From Capnocytophaga granulosa ATCC 51502 (GTDB lineage Bacteria > Bacteroidota > Bacteroidia > Flavobacteriales > Flavobacteriaceae), in assembly GCF_000411115.1 (NCBI RefSeq), contig NZ_KE150242.1, positions 177,732 to 241,731 on the forward strand: 64,000 bases of DNA, in the 5' to 3' direction. The notes beneath the pieces were generated by a model that saw only the letters and a program-made list of their open reading frames with translations, ran no database searches and was not told the DNA's origin. Made by a program: the position numbers and the translations under genes. Below, piece by piece: positions 51,960 to 63,800 of the stretch (position 1 is its first letter; each line of letters starts with the position of its first letter).

Positions 51960-52160
51960 ATGCAAACATTATTATTACAAGCTGAGATCAGGGAAATAAA
52001 CCTCCCCTTAGTGGAAGAGTTTCTAAAGAAAATCGGCGCTAAGAAAGTAAAGATTAAAAGTATTGAAACCCTTAAAGAAATAGTAGAGAAAGGACGAAAG
52101 GATTACAAAGAAGGTAGGACTACTAAAATAAATCCTCTTGATATATGGGAGAATATTTAG
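51960..52160 (+). CDS. Small antitoxin-like protein (partner of a decayed RelE/YoeB-type toxin)
   Basis: The 66-residue protein (75 if an upstream ATG at 51933 is used) is highly charged, with two short amphipathic helices ('REINLPLVEEFLKKIG', 'SIETLKEIVEKGRKDYKEGR'). I do not recognise a named family, but a toxin-like reading frame overlaps its 3' end by 16 nt (from 52145), the usual toxin-antitoxin arrangement. The downstream toxin is broken, so this antitoxin may be an orphan. Confidence 0.55.
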   Translation: MQTLLLQAEIREINLPLVEEFLKKIGAKKVKIKSIETLKEIVEKGRKDYKEGRTTKINPLDIWENI

Positions 52161-52401
52161 AAGAAGAGTCTTTACCTATCATCCCTATTTATAATATTGA
52201 GCTAACAGAAGAAGCCTTAGAATAGTTAAAGAAAATTAAAAAATCTGCTTCCCCTGCTACAAAAAAGAGATTGGAGAGAATATTTGCAGAAATAGCCCTA
52301 ACTCCAATGGATAGTAATGGCTTTGCTTCTCCTGAAAGATTAAGCACTATCCTAATAATATTATATTTTTGCATTGTCATAAAGCCTATATAACTTGGTG
52401 A
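52145..52401 (+). pseudogene. Decayed RelE/YoeB-type toxin gene
   Basis: The frame starts MGEYLEEESLP and reads IELTEEALE before a TAG at 52223-52225. It continues as 'LKKIKKSASPATKKRLERIF', then 'GFASPERL'. After a one-base deletion near 52340 it would read 'KHYPNNIIFLHCHKAYITW' before TGA. The pattern matches the RelE/ParE toxin fold, whose C-terminal basic and aromatic residues make the mRNA-cleaving site. With one stop and one frameshift it is not functional. Confidence 0.65.
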
Positions 52402-52505
52402 GGGACGCCTCCTATTGATAGGCTACAAAGTCCACACCCCCAGCACCCAAAAAGTAATACTATGTTTATTTTTTGGGTGTCTTTATTTTATAGAGTTATT
52501 TATTT

Positions 52506-52782
52506 AACGTGAGTTCGATATAACGAAAGCTCCCTCGGATTTTTACGGATTTCACGGATTTCACAGATTTCGCAGATTTTCTATGTTTGTGTAATTGTGC
52601 TGTTGCGATTTACACAGATTTTTATAAGGCCAAAGGCCTTATTTATCCGTGGAAATTAAAGAGTTATACATAGTTATTGTGTTATTCTCTCCGTGAAAAT
52701 CCGTGTTTCACATACCCAGCTGTGAGCACTCGCTGGCTTTGTGGGAGAAAAAATATAATTTTGCTTACGACGAACTCACGTT
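52506..52782. mobile_element. Fold-back (MITE-like) element, copy 2
   Basis: The 277-bp element has the same ends (AACGTGAGTTCG / CGAACTCACGTT) as the copy at 12885-13112. The interior is nearly the same over most of its length, including TTACACAGATTTTTATAAGG and the AAGGCCAAAGGCCTT hairpin. It differs by extra ACGGATT-type units on the left and an extra ~30-nt segment on the right (near 52707-52740). It encodes nothing; mobilisation would need enzymes supplied from elsewhere. Confidence 0.75.
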
Positions 52783-52857
52783 GTATTATTATCAATATTT
52801 GCAAAATATCTTATAGTCAAACAGAAAAGGTTTGCGAAAAATTAGTATGAGCAGGTG

Positions 52858-52882
52858 TAGGGGCTAATGGCAATTAGCCCTT
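52858..52882. repeat. AGGGGCTAATGGCAATTAGCCCT hairpin
   Basis: An 8-bp perfect core stem (GGGCTAAT/ATTAGCCC) with loop GGCA. It resembles the nrfA terminator (GGGGCGAAT-GACA-ATTCGCCCC) in both arms and loop, suggesting a shared repeat family. Confidence 0.55.
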
Positions 52883-53094
52883 GAAAGAGAGCGAATTAGG
52901 AATGAATCCTTTGCCTTATTTATTTGTATTTTATTCGCATTCTAAAATTGACTATAATTTTAAAGTGGTCAAATTCGACCATTTTAAAAGAGGGGCAGGC
53001 CTATCTACTTTTACTCTTAGTGTATCCAGTTGGGGAGAGATCTAGATACCAATAACAAAAAGAATTATAAATAGTAAAATACAGTTTGAATAAA

Positions 53095-53120
53095 AAAAGC
53101 AGGGGCTTGCCCCTGCTTTT
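53095..53120 (-). terminator. Terminator of atpD-atpC
   Basis: AAAAGCAGGGG and CCCCTGCTTTT pair around CTTG; on the minus strand a T-run follows. Confidence 0.85.
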
Positions 53121-53137
53121 AATTTATAAAAATAAGA

Positions 53138-53422
53138 TCATTGAGCCAGCACAATTATTTTATTATCTTTTTGCTCTACGACCCCTCCTGTGATGGAGAG
53201 CATACGTTCCCCTTTGGCTTGAGTCTGCTCCGAGAAATACTCCTGAGCAAATACCTTAGGGGCTTCGCTTTCGCTAAAGGTGATCGTTCCTTCGTCTAAG
53301 AGGGCTACTATAGGTGCGTGGTTCTCAAGTATTTGAAATGACCCTTTCGCTCCTGGTAGGGTGATGATACTCACCGTTCCCTTATAAAGCACGGCCTCTG
53401 GGGTTACTATTTCTAATCTCAT
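53138..53422 (-). CDS. atpC: F0F1 ATP synthase subunit epsilon
   Basis: The 94-residue protein has the epsilon N-terminal beta-barrel ('MRLEIVTPEAVLYKGTVSIITLPGAKGSFQILENHAPIVA', split over residues 1-40). It lacks the C-terminal helical pair of longer epsilons, as is common in Bacteroidota. A longer frame starts further upstream inside atpD, but the ATG at 53422 fits the family. It follows atpD by 7 nt; the remaining ATP synthase genes are not in the window. Confidence 0.93.
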   Translation of the reverse strand: MRLEIVTPEAVLYKGTVSIITLPGAKGSFQILENHAPIVALLDEGTITFSESEAPKVFAQEYFSEQTQAKGERMLSITGGVVEQKDNKIIVLAQ

Positions 53423-53429
53423 AATCGTC

Positions 53430-55009
<1,580 letters not shown>

Positions 55010-55017
55010 AAAAAAAT

Positions 55018-55082
55018 TTAGTTATTAGTTTAACGGTTAGTTTTTAGTCCTAACCACTGACCACTAACCACTGATCACTAAA
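55018..55082. repeat. TTAGTTATTAG / CTAACCACTGA spacer repeat
   Basis: 'TTAGTTTAACGGTTAGTTTTTAG' type units on the left are mirrored by 'CTAACCACTGACCACTAACCACTG' units on the right, between the divergent atpD and rpsP promoters. Confidence 0.55.
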
Positions 55083-55089
55083 AAATAAT

Positions 55090-55122
55090 TTGTACATTAA
55101 AAAATAAATATGTATCTTTGCC
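55090..55122 (+). promoter_or_regulatory. Promoter of rpsP-rimM
   Basis: TTTG at 55090-55093, 20 nt, TATCTTTGC at 55114-55122. The box and the following bases (CCCCGATTATTAAT) closely match those of the giant adhesin at 57796. Confidence 0.8.
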
Positions 55123-55166
55123 CCCGATTATTAATAGAGGTCGTGAACCTCACAAGTCTTAATTAT

Positions 55167-55676
55167 ATGCCTGTAAAAATTAGATTACAAAGACATGGTA
55201 AAAAAGGGAAACCTTTTTATTGGGTAGTAGCCGCTGATGTACGTGCTTCCCGCGATGGTAAGTTCCTCCAAAAAATAGGTACTTACAACCCTAACAGCAA
55301 TCCAGCTCAGATTGAGCTAGATATTGATGAAGCAATCAAGTGGTTACAATTCGGAGCGCAACCTACCGAGACAGCACGCCGTATCCTCTCTTACAAGGGT
55401 GTGATGCTTAAGTATCACCTCCAAGGAGGAGTAAAGAAAGGTGCTCTTACCCAAGAACAAGCCGATGCTAAGTTCGAAGCTTGGCAAAAAGAAAAAGAGC
55501 AGAAAATCGTTGCTAAAAAGGAATCACTCCACAAAGGCAAAATCTCTGCTAAGCAAGAAAGCGTAAAGGCCGAACAAGCCTATAACCAAAAGCGTAAAGA
55601 AGCACAAGCCGCTAAGGCTCAGGAAGCTACAGCAGCACCTGCTGAAGAAGCACCCGCTCAAGAATCAGAAGCTTAA
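55167..55676 (+). CDS. rpsP: Ribosomal protein bS16
   Basis: This small-subunit protein starts 'MPVKIRLQRHGKKGKPFYWVVAADVRA' and has the conserved 'GTYNPN' and 'QPTETARRIL'. The 169-residue length includes a C-terminal extension of ~80 residues rich in Ala, Lys, Gln and Glu, as in many Bacteroidota. A longer in-frame start at 55110 would cover the promoter, so the ATG at 55167 is used. Its stop shares one base with the rimM start (TAATG). Confidence 0.97.
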   Translation: MPVKIRLQRHGKKGKPFYWVVAADVRASRDGKFLQKIGTYNPNSNPAQIELDIDEAIKWLQFGAQPTETARRILSYKGVMLKYHLQGGVKKGALTQEQADAKFEAWQKEKEQKIVAKKESLHKGKISAKQESVKAEQAYNQKRKEAQAAKAQEATAAPAEEAPAQESEA

Positions 55677-56206
55677 TGAGGAAGGAAGATTGTTTCTTTG
55701 TAGGTACAATTGTCTCCAAATTTAGCTTTAAGGGAGAAGTCCTTGTCAAAACCGACTCGGATGATAGTGCCCTGCTAGAAAATAGGGAATCAGTATTTGT
55801 CGAATTAGGCAAGGAACTGATTCCTTTTTTCATAGAAAGGTGTAGCTATCATAAGGCTAATTTGCTTAGAATCAAGTTTGAAGAGGTGGATACCGAGCGT
55901 GATGCCGAGGCACTCCTCCGCCAATCGCTGTTTCTACCACTCTCACTCTTACCTAAGCTCTCTGGCAACAAATTCTACTATCACGAGGTCATAGGCTTTG
56001 AGGTGGTAGATGTACATTATGGTAGGGTAGGGGTCATCACTCATATCAATGACCGCTCTTCTCAGCCCATTTTTGAAATAGAACATGAGGGGCGACAGAT
56101 TCTGATCCCCCTACATGATGACTTCCTCAAGGAGGTTAACCGTAAGGATAAAACCATCACAGTGGCAACTCCCGAAGGACTTATTGAACTCTATCTCAAT
56201 GATTAA
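55676..56206 (+). CDS. rimM: Ribosome maturation factor RimM
   Basis: RimM assists 16S rRNA processing and 30S head assembly, binding uS19. The 176-residue protein has the N-terminal RimM domain ('FVGTIVSKFSFKGEVLVKTDSD') and a PRC barrel ('YHEVIGFEVVD', 'PIFEIEHEGRQILIPLHDDFLKEV'). The rpsP-rimM order is conserved in bacteria and here is translationally coupled through TAATG. Confidence 0.95.
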   Translation: MRKEDCFFVGTIVSKFSFKGEVLVKTDSDDSALLENRESVFVELGKELIPFFIERCSYHKANLLRIKFEEVDTERDAEALLRQSLFLPLSLLPKLSGNKFYYHEVIGFEVVDVHYGRVGVITHINDRSSQPIFEIEHEGRQILIPLHDDFLKEVNRKDKTITVATPEGLIELYLND

Positions 56207-56516
56207 TGGTTAATGGTTATTGATTAATCATTAATTTAAGTTTCACAAGTTGTTTTTAGGGTGCTATTGAAATTGCAAGTAACTGATAAACAATTATTTG
56301 TAAAAACCTCCCCCCAACCCCCCTCCAAAGGGGGAGCTTTAAGGGCGTTGAAATGGTCTAATTTGTTTATTAAATTAGAAAATTTTCCTTCTATAACTTA
56401 TTGAACCTCTACTGCTTACTAACTCCCCCCTTGAGGGGGGGTAGGGGGGATGTTTTGAGAATCAGTTGATTACAGAGCTTGCGAAACTTAAGTCATTAAC
56501 CATTAATTATTATTTT
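56207..56516. other. Gene-free spacer holding a pair of C/G-run repeats
   Basis: The 310-nt spacer between rimM and the RlpA gene begins with a TTAATGGTTAATGG type repeat. It then carries two inverted C/G-run repeats (56302-56340 and 56421-56456). No promoter with both elements is clear. Confidence 0.7.
56302..56456. repeat. Inverted pair of REP-like C-run / G-run palindromes
   Basis: The left unit (56302-56340) reads ACCTCCCCCCAACCCCCC...CCAAAGGGGGAG. The right unit (56421-56456) reads AACTCCCCCCTTGAGGGGGGG then TAGGGGGGA. Each is palindromic, and the two are in inverted orientation about 80 nt apart, like REP doublets. Confidence 0.7.
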
Positions 56517-56939
56517 ATGCGTTTCTTTCTCCTTCTTCTCCTGCTTTTCCTTGTTAGCTGTCATACCACCAAAACGGTACAGCAGCGCAAGCAACCTCAT
56601 AGTACTTCTTCCCAGAGGGAAGCCTCCGCTGCCACTACAATAGGCAAAGCCAGTGGCGTGGCCTCCTATTACCATAACAAGTTCAACGGCCGTAAAACTG
56701 CCAGTGGGGAAGTCTTTAGCAATAACAAACTTACTGCTGCTCACCGCACTTACCCCTTTGGTACCAGCCTTAGAGTAACCAACCCTATCAATGGCAAATC
56801 CGTAGTGGTGAAGGTCAATGACCGAGGCCCCTTTACCAAAGGCAAAGACCTTGACCTCTCCAGAAAGGCCTTTATGCAAATTACAGATAATCCTAACAAG
56901 GGCAACCTACAGGTGCTTATAGAAGTAATCAGAGAATGA
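56517..56939 (+). CDS. RlpA-like septal ring lipoprotein
   Basis: The 140-residue lipoprotein has a signal peptide ending in the lipobox LVSC (Cys15). A double-psi beta-barrel domain follows with 'GVASYYHNKFNGRKTASGE', 'AAHRTYPFGTSLRVTN' and 'VKVNDRGPF', the RlpA catalytic signature. RlpA proteins are lytic transglycosylases acting on denuded glycan strands. There is no SPOR domain. The stop overlaps the next start by 4 nt (ATGA). The frame extends upstream, but the ATG at 56517 gives a proper signal peptide. Confidence 0.92.
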   Translation: MRFFLLLLLLFLVSCHTTKTVQQRKQPHSTSSQREASAATTIGKASGVASYYHNKFNGRKTASGEVFSNNKLTAAHRTYPFGTSLRVTNPINGKSVVVKVNDRGPFTKGKDLDLSRKAFMQITDNPNKGNLQVLIEVIRE

Positions 56940-57700
56940 AACAAAAATGCTACGCACTCCTTCTTTGGCTTATCAGAGAAAATATAGTCGTCGCTACAGC
57001 TGTTACTTCTTTGGCTATCAGTACCTTACTTATTTTTCAGCTACCTATGGCCTATGCGGAGCTACTCTCCTTATGGGTGGGAACGGTACTCTCTTATTCC
57101 TTTGCTAAAGAGGGGCGTCTAAGATATGAGCGCCCTATATGGTGGCTGTTGGCAGCTACAGCTTGTGGCGCTTTTCTCTTTCTTTCATGGACAGGTCGCG
57201 GCATTCTCCTACTCTCCATGGTGCTCAGTGTGGCCTACGATGCCCCTTTTCTCACTCATCGCCTTCGCCTGATTCCTTTTCTTAAAATATTTATAGTCGC
57301 TCTTTGCTGGGTCTTGGGGAGTGTATACCTTCCCTTATCGGCCTATAGAGTCTCTTTTTCGACCCCACTAGTAACCCTTCTTGCCCTGCAAAACTTCCTT
57401 TGGGTGGTAGTGCTTATTCTTCCTTTTGATATCAGAGACAAGCAAGCCGAACAGACACATTTGCAGACACTTCCCACCATCTTAGGCACCCCAAAAACCA
57501 AAGCCATAGGTACCCTACTGATGCTTTTATTTGTACTATTGGCCTTTGTACACCTTACATTTCTTCTCTATATACAGGTTATAATTGCTTGTATTACAGT
57601 GCTTTCACTTCTTTTTGCGCATGAACATCAGTCTCCCTACTATAGTGCTCTTTGGGTAGAGAGCCTACCTATTATATATATGGTACTAATGGCTATCTAA
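56936..57700 (+). CDS. UbiA-like integral membrane protein, degenerate
   Basis: The 254-residue protein has about eight transmembrane helices. The second UbiA-type aspartate motif is recognisable ('LPFDIRDKQAEQ', about residues 161-172). The first Asp-rich site (usually NDxxD) is not evident; only 'VAYDAPF' appears at the expected place. UbiA enzymes prenylate aromatic or lipid acceptors. The missing first motif makes catalysis doubtful. It is translationally coupled to the RlpA-like gene. Confidence 0.7.
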   Translation: MKQKCYALLLWLIRENIVVATAVTSLAISTLLIFQLPMAYAELLSLWVGTVLSYSFAKEGRLRYERPIWWLLAATACGAFLFLSWTGRGILLLSMVLSVAYDAPFLTHRLRLIPFLKIFIVALCWVLGSVYLPLSAYRVSFSTPLVTLLALQNFLWVVVLILPFDIRDKQAEQTHLQTLPTILGTPKTKAIGTLLMLLFVLLAFVHLTFLLYIQVIIACITVLSLLFAHEHQSPYYSALWVESLPIIYMVLMAI

Positions 57701-57770
57701 AAGTTATTCACAATTCACTCTAAAATCAGTAAAAATTGTTGATAACAAAAATAAAAAAACATAAATAAAG

Positions 57771-57804
57771 TTTGTTTCAAATCATAATAAATTCCTATCT
57801 TTGC
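57771..57804 (+). promoter_or_regulatory. Promoter of the giant adhesin gene
   Basis: TTTG at 57771-57774, 21 nt, TATCTTTGC at 57796-57804, 24 nt before the ATG. Confidence 0.75.
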
Positions 57805-57827
57805 CCCCGAATATTAATTGATTAATT

Positions 57828-60800
57828 ATGAAGAAGCTGAATAATTATAAGCGTATCTGGTTGATAATTATGATTTTAAGTCCTTTCTTTAGCTTAGTAA
57901 AAGCGCAAACGTGCGATCCCAATATCCTTAAGGCATTGGAGCAAACGCGTGTTACTTACTTTGATAAAGTAACCACAGGAGAGGTAGGATCTCTTTCTAT
58001 CAAGTATCCTATAGATGGGGTTACTTATACATTTACTGACCAAGGAGGGACGTCTTTTTCCTATACCCACTCAGGTGGCTCCAACTCTGTGGATGTGTCT
58101 GTTGGAGTGGTCAATGCTGAGCGCAAATTTGCCCTTAAGGCCCAAAAAGGAGCCTGTGTCTATCAGACCAGCTTTATTTACAAACTCACTCCTGTAACTA
58201 CTCTTGGTATTTCTGTAAGGGTAGAACATGAGTGGTGTAATGGTGCAGGTGCACTCTACTATAAGATAGTAGGTGCGGATACCAGTAAGTATAACTTCTA
58301 TCACAGATTGCAGGGAGGAGCTTATGCAGGGCTTCCTTCTCCTGTGGGTGGAGTGACTACCCTAACTTCAGGAACTTATGAAGTGAAAGCTGAGCCTAAA
58401 TCAGGATCAGGTGCTCCAGCAGTAGCTCCTGTTTCGGGGCTTCAAATAAAATCCCTGAAACAAACAGTGGATTATACCCTTACCGATCTTCCTTCTAAAT
58501 GTACAGGACAACTACCTGGATTACGTGTGAATGTTACCTCCGGAAGTTATCCGCTCCTTTTTAGTCTTTATGATAATACAGGAACAACGCCTTTACCGGG
58601 TTTTTACCGACAGACTTCTAATGTTTTTACCAATGTACCTCCTGGCAACTATAAGGTAAAGGTAGAGGACTTTTGTGCAATCACAGGGGGTGATGCTACT
58701 GTAAAGGGTCATGTTGTGCCTAATACGATGATTGATTTTACGGAAACGTACCTTAATACTATGCAAGAATATGGTTGTGATTACTTAAGTTTCAGTCAGC
58801 TAGGGGTTAAAGGTGATAATTTGAGAGCAGCTTTTGAAGCAGGGAGTTTGCCTTTTCCTTTTACTTTGAAATTTGAACTCAAGGAACCAGCTCCTTCAAC
58901 CACTGTTCATACAGTAAGCCGTACTTTTAATAACCAGAATGATGTCTCTTTATTTTTATATGCTCATCCATATGTTACAGACCTACTGCTTGTAAAAGAG
59001 AATCTCAGAGGGGAACGTATTCCTAAAAAGGCGGGACAATGGGAAATAAAAGCAATTGTCTCTGCTTGCGGGGTCAATAAAACCTTAACGGCTAAAACAG
59101 TTACTTTTAAGAGTCTATTTGATGACTTTGCAGTCTATGAAGGAGGTGCTTCCGAAACTACGGCTTGTCATTCAACAAACATAGTACTTTCGAATACCAC
59201 TCGTATGGATATGAGTATAGATATATATGTGGTAGTGGATCAAGCACCAGCCGGTTTCAAAAACGAAGAAGCAGGTTTTTTCAAATTGACTACAAGCAAT
59301 CCTCTATTACATAACAAATATGTGAAGAAGATCCATTACTATGGAGCTGCTAATAACGCTTATCCTATTGTAGCTCCTGAATTTATAAGTCAAGGGGATC
59401 AGTTTAAGTTCCGTGTGGTAGATGCCGAATGTGATCCAGATCGTAATTCAGGAGAACTTCCTTTGACAATTACTCACCCAACTAATAATGAACCTACTGA
59501 TTTATGGATTCATAATACACAAAGCTGTAGAGGAGTTACCTCTACAGGGGCTCCTTACGGAACATTCTTATTTAGTAGAACAAGAGGAAGTGAGATTACT
59601 GAGATAAAAATTCTCTCTTTTGATGGTAATCCTTCTGATTTGCCCTTTACTTTGCCCTATACTTTACCAATATCTAATCGTATTAATAGTGATACTTGGG
59701 CACTTTATGATCTTCCTGCTGGTAAGTATGATATCTCAATTACCAATAGGTGTGGGAATACGAAACTGTGGCCTAACCAAAAACTTTTTGGGGAAACCTT
59801 TTCCTTTACTTGGTCAGAAGGTTGTACACCCTCTCTTGCTGCTGTTATTGGTCAGCCAGAGGGAAGAGCTTACCAGTCCTATTCAGTAAGTTACTTTGTA
59901 CAGCATTTTGAGAATGGGGAATGGAAAGATGTGGAGCGTATAAATTTGAATGCATCAGCTCTATCCACTTCTTACAATAAGACTTTTACCGAAACTAGAC
60001 TAAAAGAAGGAAAGTTCCGTGTGTTGCGTAAGATTAAGTATGGAGACAATGGTAAGATATGTGATATTGTAGTATCTGAAAAGGAATATATAGGAGATTT
60101 GAAAAATCCAACGGCTATAGGGGCTGGTTGCCCTAATGGCAAATACCATATTGCTATCATAGCCAATGGAGGTACTCCTCCTTATACCTACGAATGGGTT
60201 TCTACAACTCCTGTAGGTTCTACAACTCCTGTACCTTCAGGACATCCAGCGCAGCCCAATGATAATTTCTTTGTTGATCTGACTAATACCGACCCTAATA
60301 CCACTTATACATTTGCAGTAACAGATGCTTGTGGAAACAGAAGGACAGTAGATACTAGTCTTGCTCAGATTGACACGAAAGCTCCTGAAATATCTCCTCA
60401 GGCAGGAAGAGACGCTGCTTATTGTGTCGGAGAGCAAGTGACTCTTTCCATACCTAATATAAGTGGTATTACTGTAAAGTGGTATCGTTCTGATCATCCT
60501 AGTACTATTTTAGGAACAGGTACTACTTTGACAAGAACACTTACATCAGATGATTTTACTGTTGGCAATAAGTATATGATAGAATTAGAAATGCCTTCAA
60601 GACCTGATGTAGCCTCTTGTATTAGTGCTGCTATTAATAATAAATATGCCTATCAGTTCAAGTCAAAGAACTTTGTTACCCCTATCCCTCCTACACGAAA
60701 GGATATAACCATCTGTGCAGAAAATAATACCACTCAAGACTTGACACAGTTGTTCCAAAATATACCTACACTTCCAGCAGGAGTTACTGCAACCATTAAG

Positions 60801-63800
60801 GATAAAGCAGGAGTAATTTATGTACCTGATAATAATACGATTCCTGTAGGTAATATGAAAGGGGAGTATACCTTTGTATATACCCTATATGAACCTTGTA
60901 GAAAAGTAATTGGTACTCCTGTGGAGGCTACCCTTACGGTTAATAAAGCAGTCAATCCTGCCACTAAGCAGAATGTAAAGATCTGTAATCCATCTATTAC
61001 GATGGATGAGCTTAAGTCTTTAGTGCTTGCAAGTAGCCCTGAAGTAGCAAAATTGGCACTTGATTTCAAATGGTATCGGAACCTGATAGATGCACAAAAC
61101 CAGCAAAATGAATTGACGACACCTATATCGCTCAACTCAGGAGAGAAGAAGACGGTGTATGTACGTTATTCTAAACTTGGTTATTGTTCAGGTGTACCAA
61201 AGCCTGTTGAGGTTGAGAGAGAAGATACAGTAGCTCCTAAGGCTTTGACAAACCCAGACTGTAGTGTCACTACAGTAAGGACGCTAAAAGCTTTAGTAGA
61301 CCCTGTGGATAGTGCCAACGTAATTATTTATAAAAATGGTACAGAATTAGGAGATGATATACTCATTGATGAGTATTCTCCTACCATGTATACTTATTCT
61401 AAGAGACTCTTTCAGTGTAAGCCTCCTGCTCAAGCATTGACCTTTAGCTTTAATGAGCGCACAGCAGCTGACCCTCAGCAGGTAGGAGTATGTACTTTCC
61501 CAGGATATCAAAACGCACCAACTGTAAAAGTAGCCGATATTAAGTCTAAAATTCAGGCTCAATATGTAGGTAAGACCATTAGAATTTATCAAAATAATTC
61601 AGAACTTAGTGCAGCAAATGCAACTGTTTACTTTACAGCTACCGATGTTTACTTTACTGTGGAAGAGTCTGGAAAGTGTCCTTCTCTGCAACAAAAGGTA
61701 ACCCTACAGCAGGCACCTTTTTCAGTGGCTACACTGCTACCTGCACTATCTATTTGTGAGGATACAACCATAGCAGAGCTGAAGGCAGAGATAGGAGCAG
61801 AAGGACTTTCAAATGTAAGAATTTATAGTTCAAGTCTCGCTACAGAAGAAAGCGATGATAAGTTTGTAGTATGGGGTAATCCTTATTATTATAGAGTAGT
61901 GGAGACAGGTAAGTGTCCTAGTGATCTTATACCACTGACCTTTACCAATAAGGGTAATAAGACGGATGCGACACCACGCCGCTTTGAGGTATGTATTGCA
62001 CAGAGTGCAACAGCTCGTGTGAGTGACCTAAAAGCTATAATAACAGGTGGAGATGTAAGAATCTTTAAGCGCAACAATGATAATACATGGTCTGCTCCTT
62101 TAACAGATAATGAAGCGGTGAATGAAAACGATGCTTATTTCTATACTTTACGAGCTTCAGGTAAGTGTCCAAGTGATAAGACACCACTTATTTTGGCAAT
62201 CACTCGTAAGACCACAACGCCTACCGCTCCAGCGGATCCTAAGTGGTGTAGTGGTAAGAAGGTGTCTGATCTGAAGACCTATATCACCAGCAAAGGGGTA
62301 ACAGGTACTATCAAAATCTATGAAAGTGCTACCGCTACCACTGAACTGGCAGATAATGTAGTGTTAGAAAACAACAAACCTTATCACTTCACTACACAGG
62401 ATTCAGCTCCACAGCGTTGTGAAAGTGACCGTGTAGCCTTGACAGTAACAGTATATGCTAATCCTGCTATTACCACTCAGCCAGCAGCATCGAGCACTCC
62501 ATGTAAGGGGGCTGCTGTAAGCCTTTCAGTAGTGGCTACAGGAGATGGAACCCTTACCTATCAGTGGTTCAGTAATACTGTGGATAGTAATACGGGAGGT
62601 ACTGCTATTGCAAATACAAATAGTAATACCTATACTCCTTCTACCGAAACTGCAGGAGAAACTAAGTACTATTATGTAAAGGTAACGAGTGATACTGGTT
62701 GTACAGCAGCAGTGAGTAACACCGCTAAGGTAGTGGTAAAACAACCTACAGCAATTACAAGTCATCCAGTGGATGCACCTCTCTACTGTATGGGAGACAC
62801 TCCATATCCTAACCCGCTTAGTGTAGCAGCTACAGGGGAAGGAACCCTTACCTATCAGTGGTATGCCTCTTCTAGTAATAGTTATTCAGGTACGGCAATA
62901 CCAGGAGCGATAGGATTCCAATATAATTATCCAACAAATCAAGAGGGTGTAACCTTCTATTATGTGGAAGTAACGGGCGAATGTGGTACCGTAAGAAGTA
63001 ATATAGCAGGAGTTGGAATAAGACGATACGCCCGATTTAAATCAGACGGCAACCTAACGGCAAGTGATAATGCAACTTATTGCAAGGATGCCACTACAGT
63101 AAGCAAACTTACAGTACGCACCGAAGGAAGTGTAAATCCACTTTACCAATGGTATAAAGCTCCTGATGCTACTTCTCCAGGGGTAGCGATAAACAATGCT
63201 TGGAGTAATGAATATACCCCTGATGTCAGTCAACCAGGTACTTACTATTACTATGTAGAGTTGAAAACCAGAGACTGTCCAGGTATAGCAACCAGTGCGC
63301 GTGCGAAGATTGTGGTAACTAAGCCAACTGCTATTACCACCAACCTTTCAACTGCTGAAGTAAGCTATTGTAAGGATCATACCGCTCCAGCAGCCCTTTC
63401 TGTAACCGCAGAAGGTACAGGTACTTTGACTTATAAGTGGTATGAAGCTCCCGATGCTACCTCACCAGGTACAGTAATAGCAGGACAAACAACGAATAGT
63501 TATACTCCTTTGGTAACTACCGTAGGTACCAAGTATTACTATGTAGTGGTACATAGCGATTGTGGCACGGATGTAACTAGTGCCAGAGCCCATATTACAG
63601 TAACAGAACCAACAGCTATTGACACTAACCTTAGCACTACCGAAAAGAAATATTGTAAAGATCAAACATCGGGAGTCTTAGATCTTTTGATCAAGGCTAA
63701 GGGAACCGCCCCATTTACTTACAAATGGTATAAAGCAGCAAATGCTACTGCTACGGGTACACTCATAAGAACAGAGAATACCAATAGTGATGAGGATAGC

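Larger units (their letters stand above)
52402..53094. other. Gene-free spacer with a fold-back element and small hairpins
   Basis: The ~700-nt spacer between the toxin remnant and atpC has no credible gene. It contains the fold-back element (52506-52782), a GGGCTAAT-type hairpin (52858-52882) and a hairpin near 52957-52992 (TTTTAAAGTGGTC with GACCATTTTAAAA, one mismatch). It looks like degraded sequence. Confidence 0.7.
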
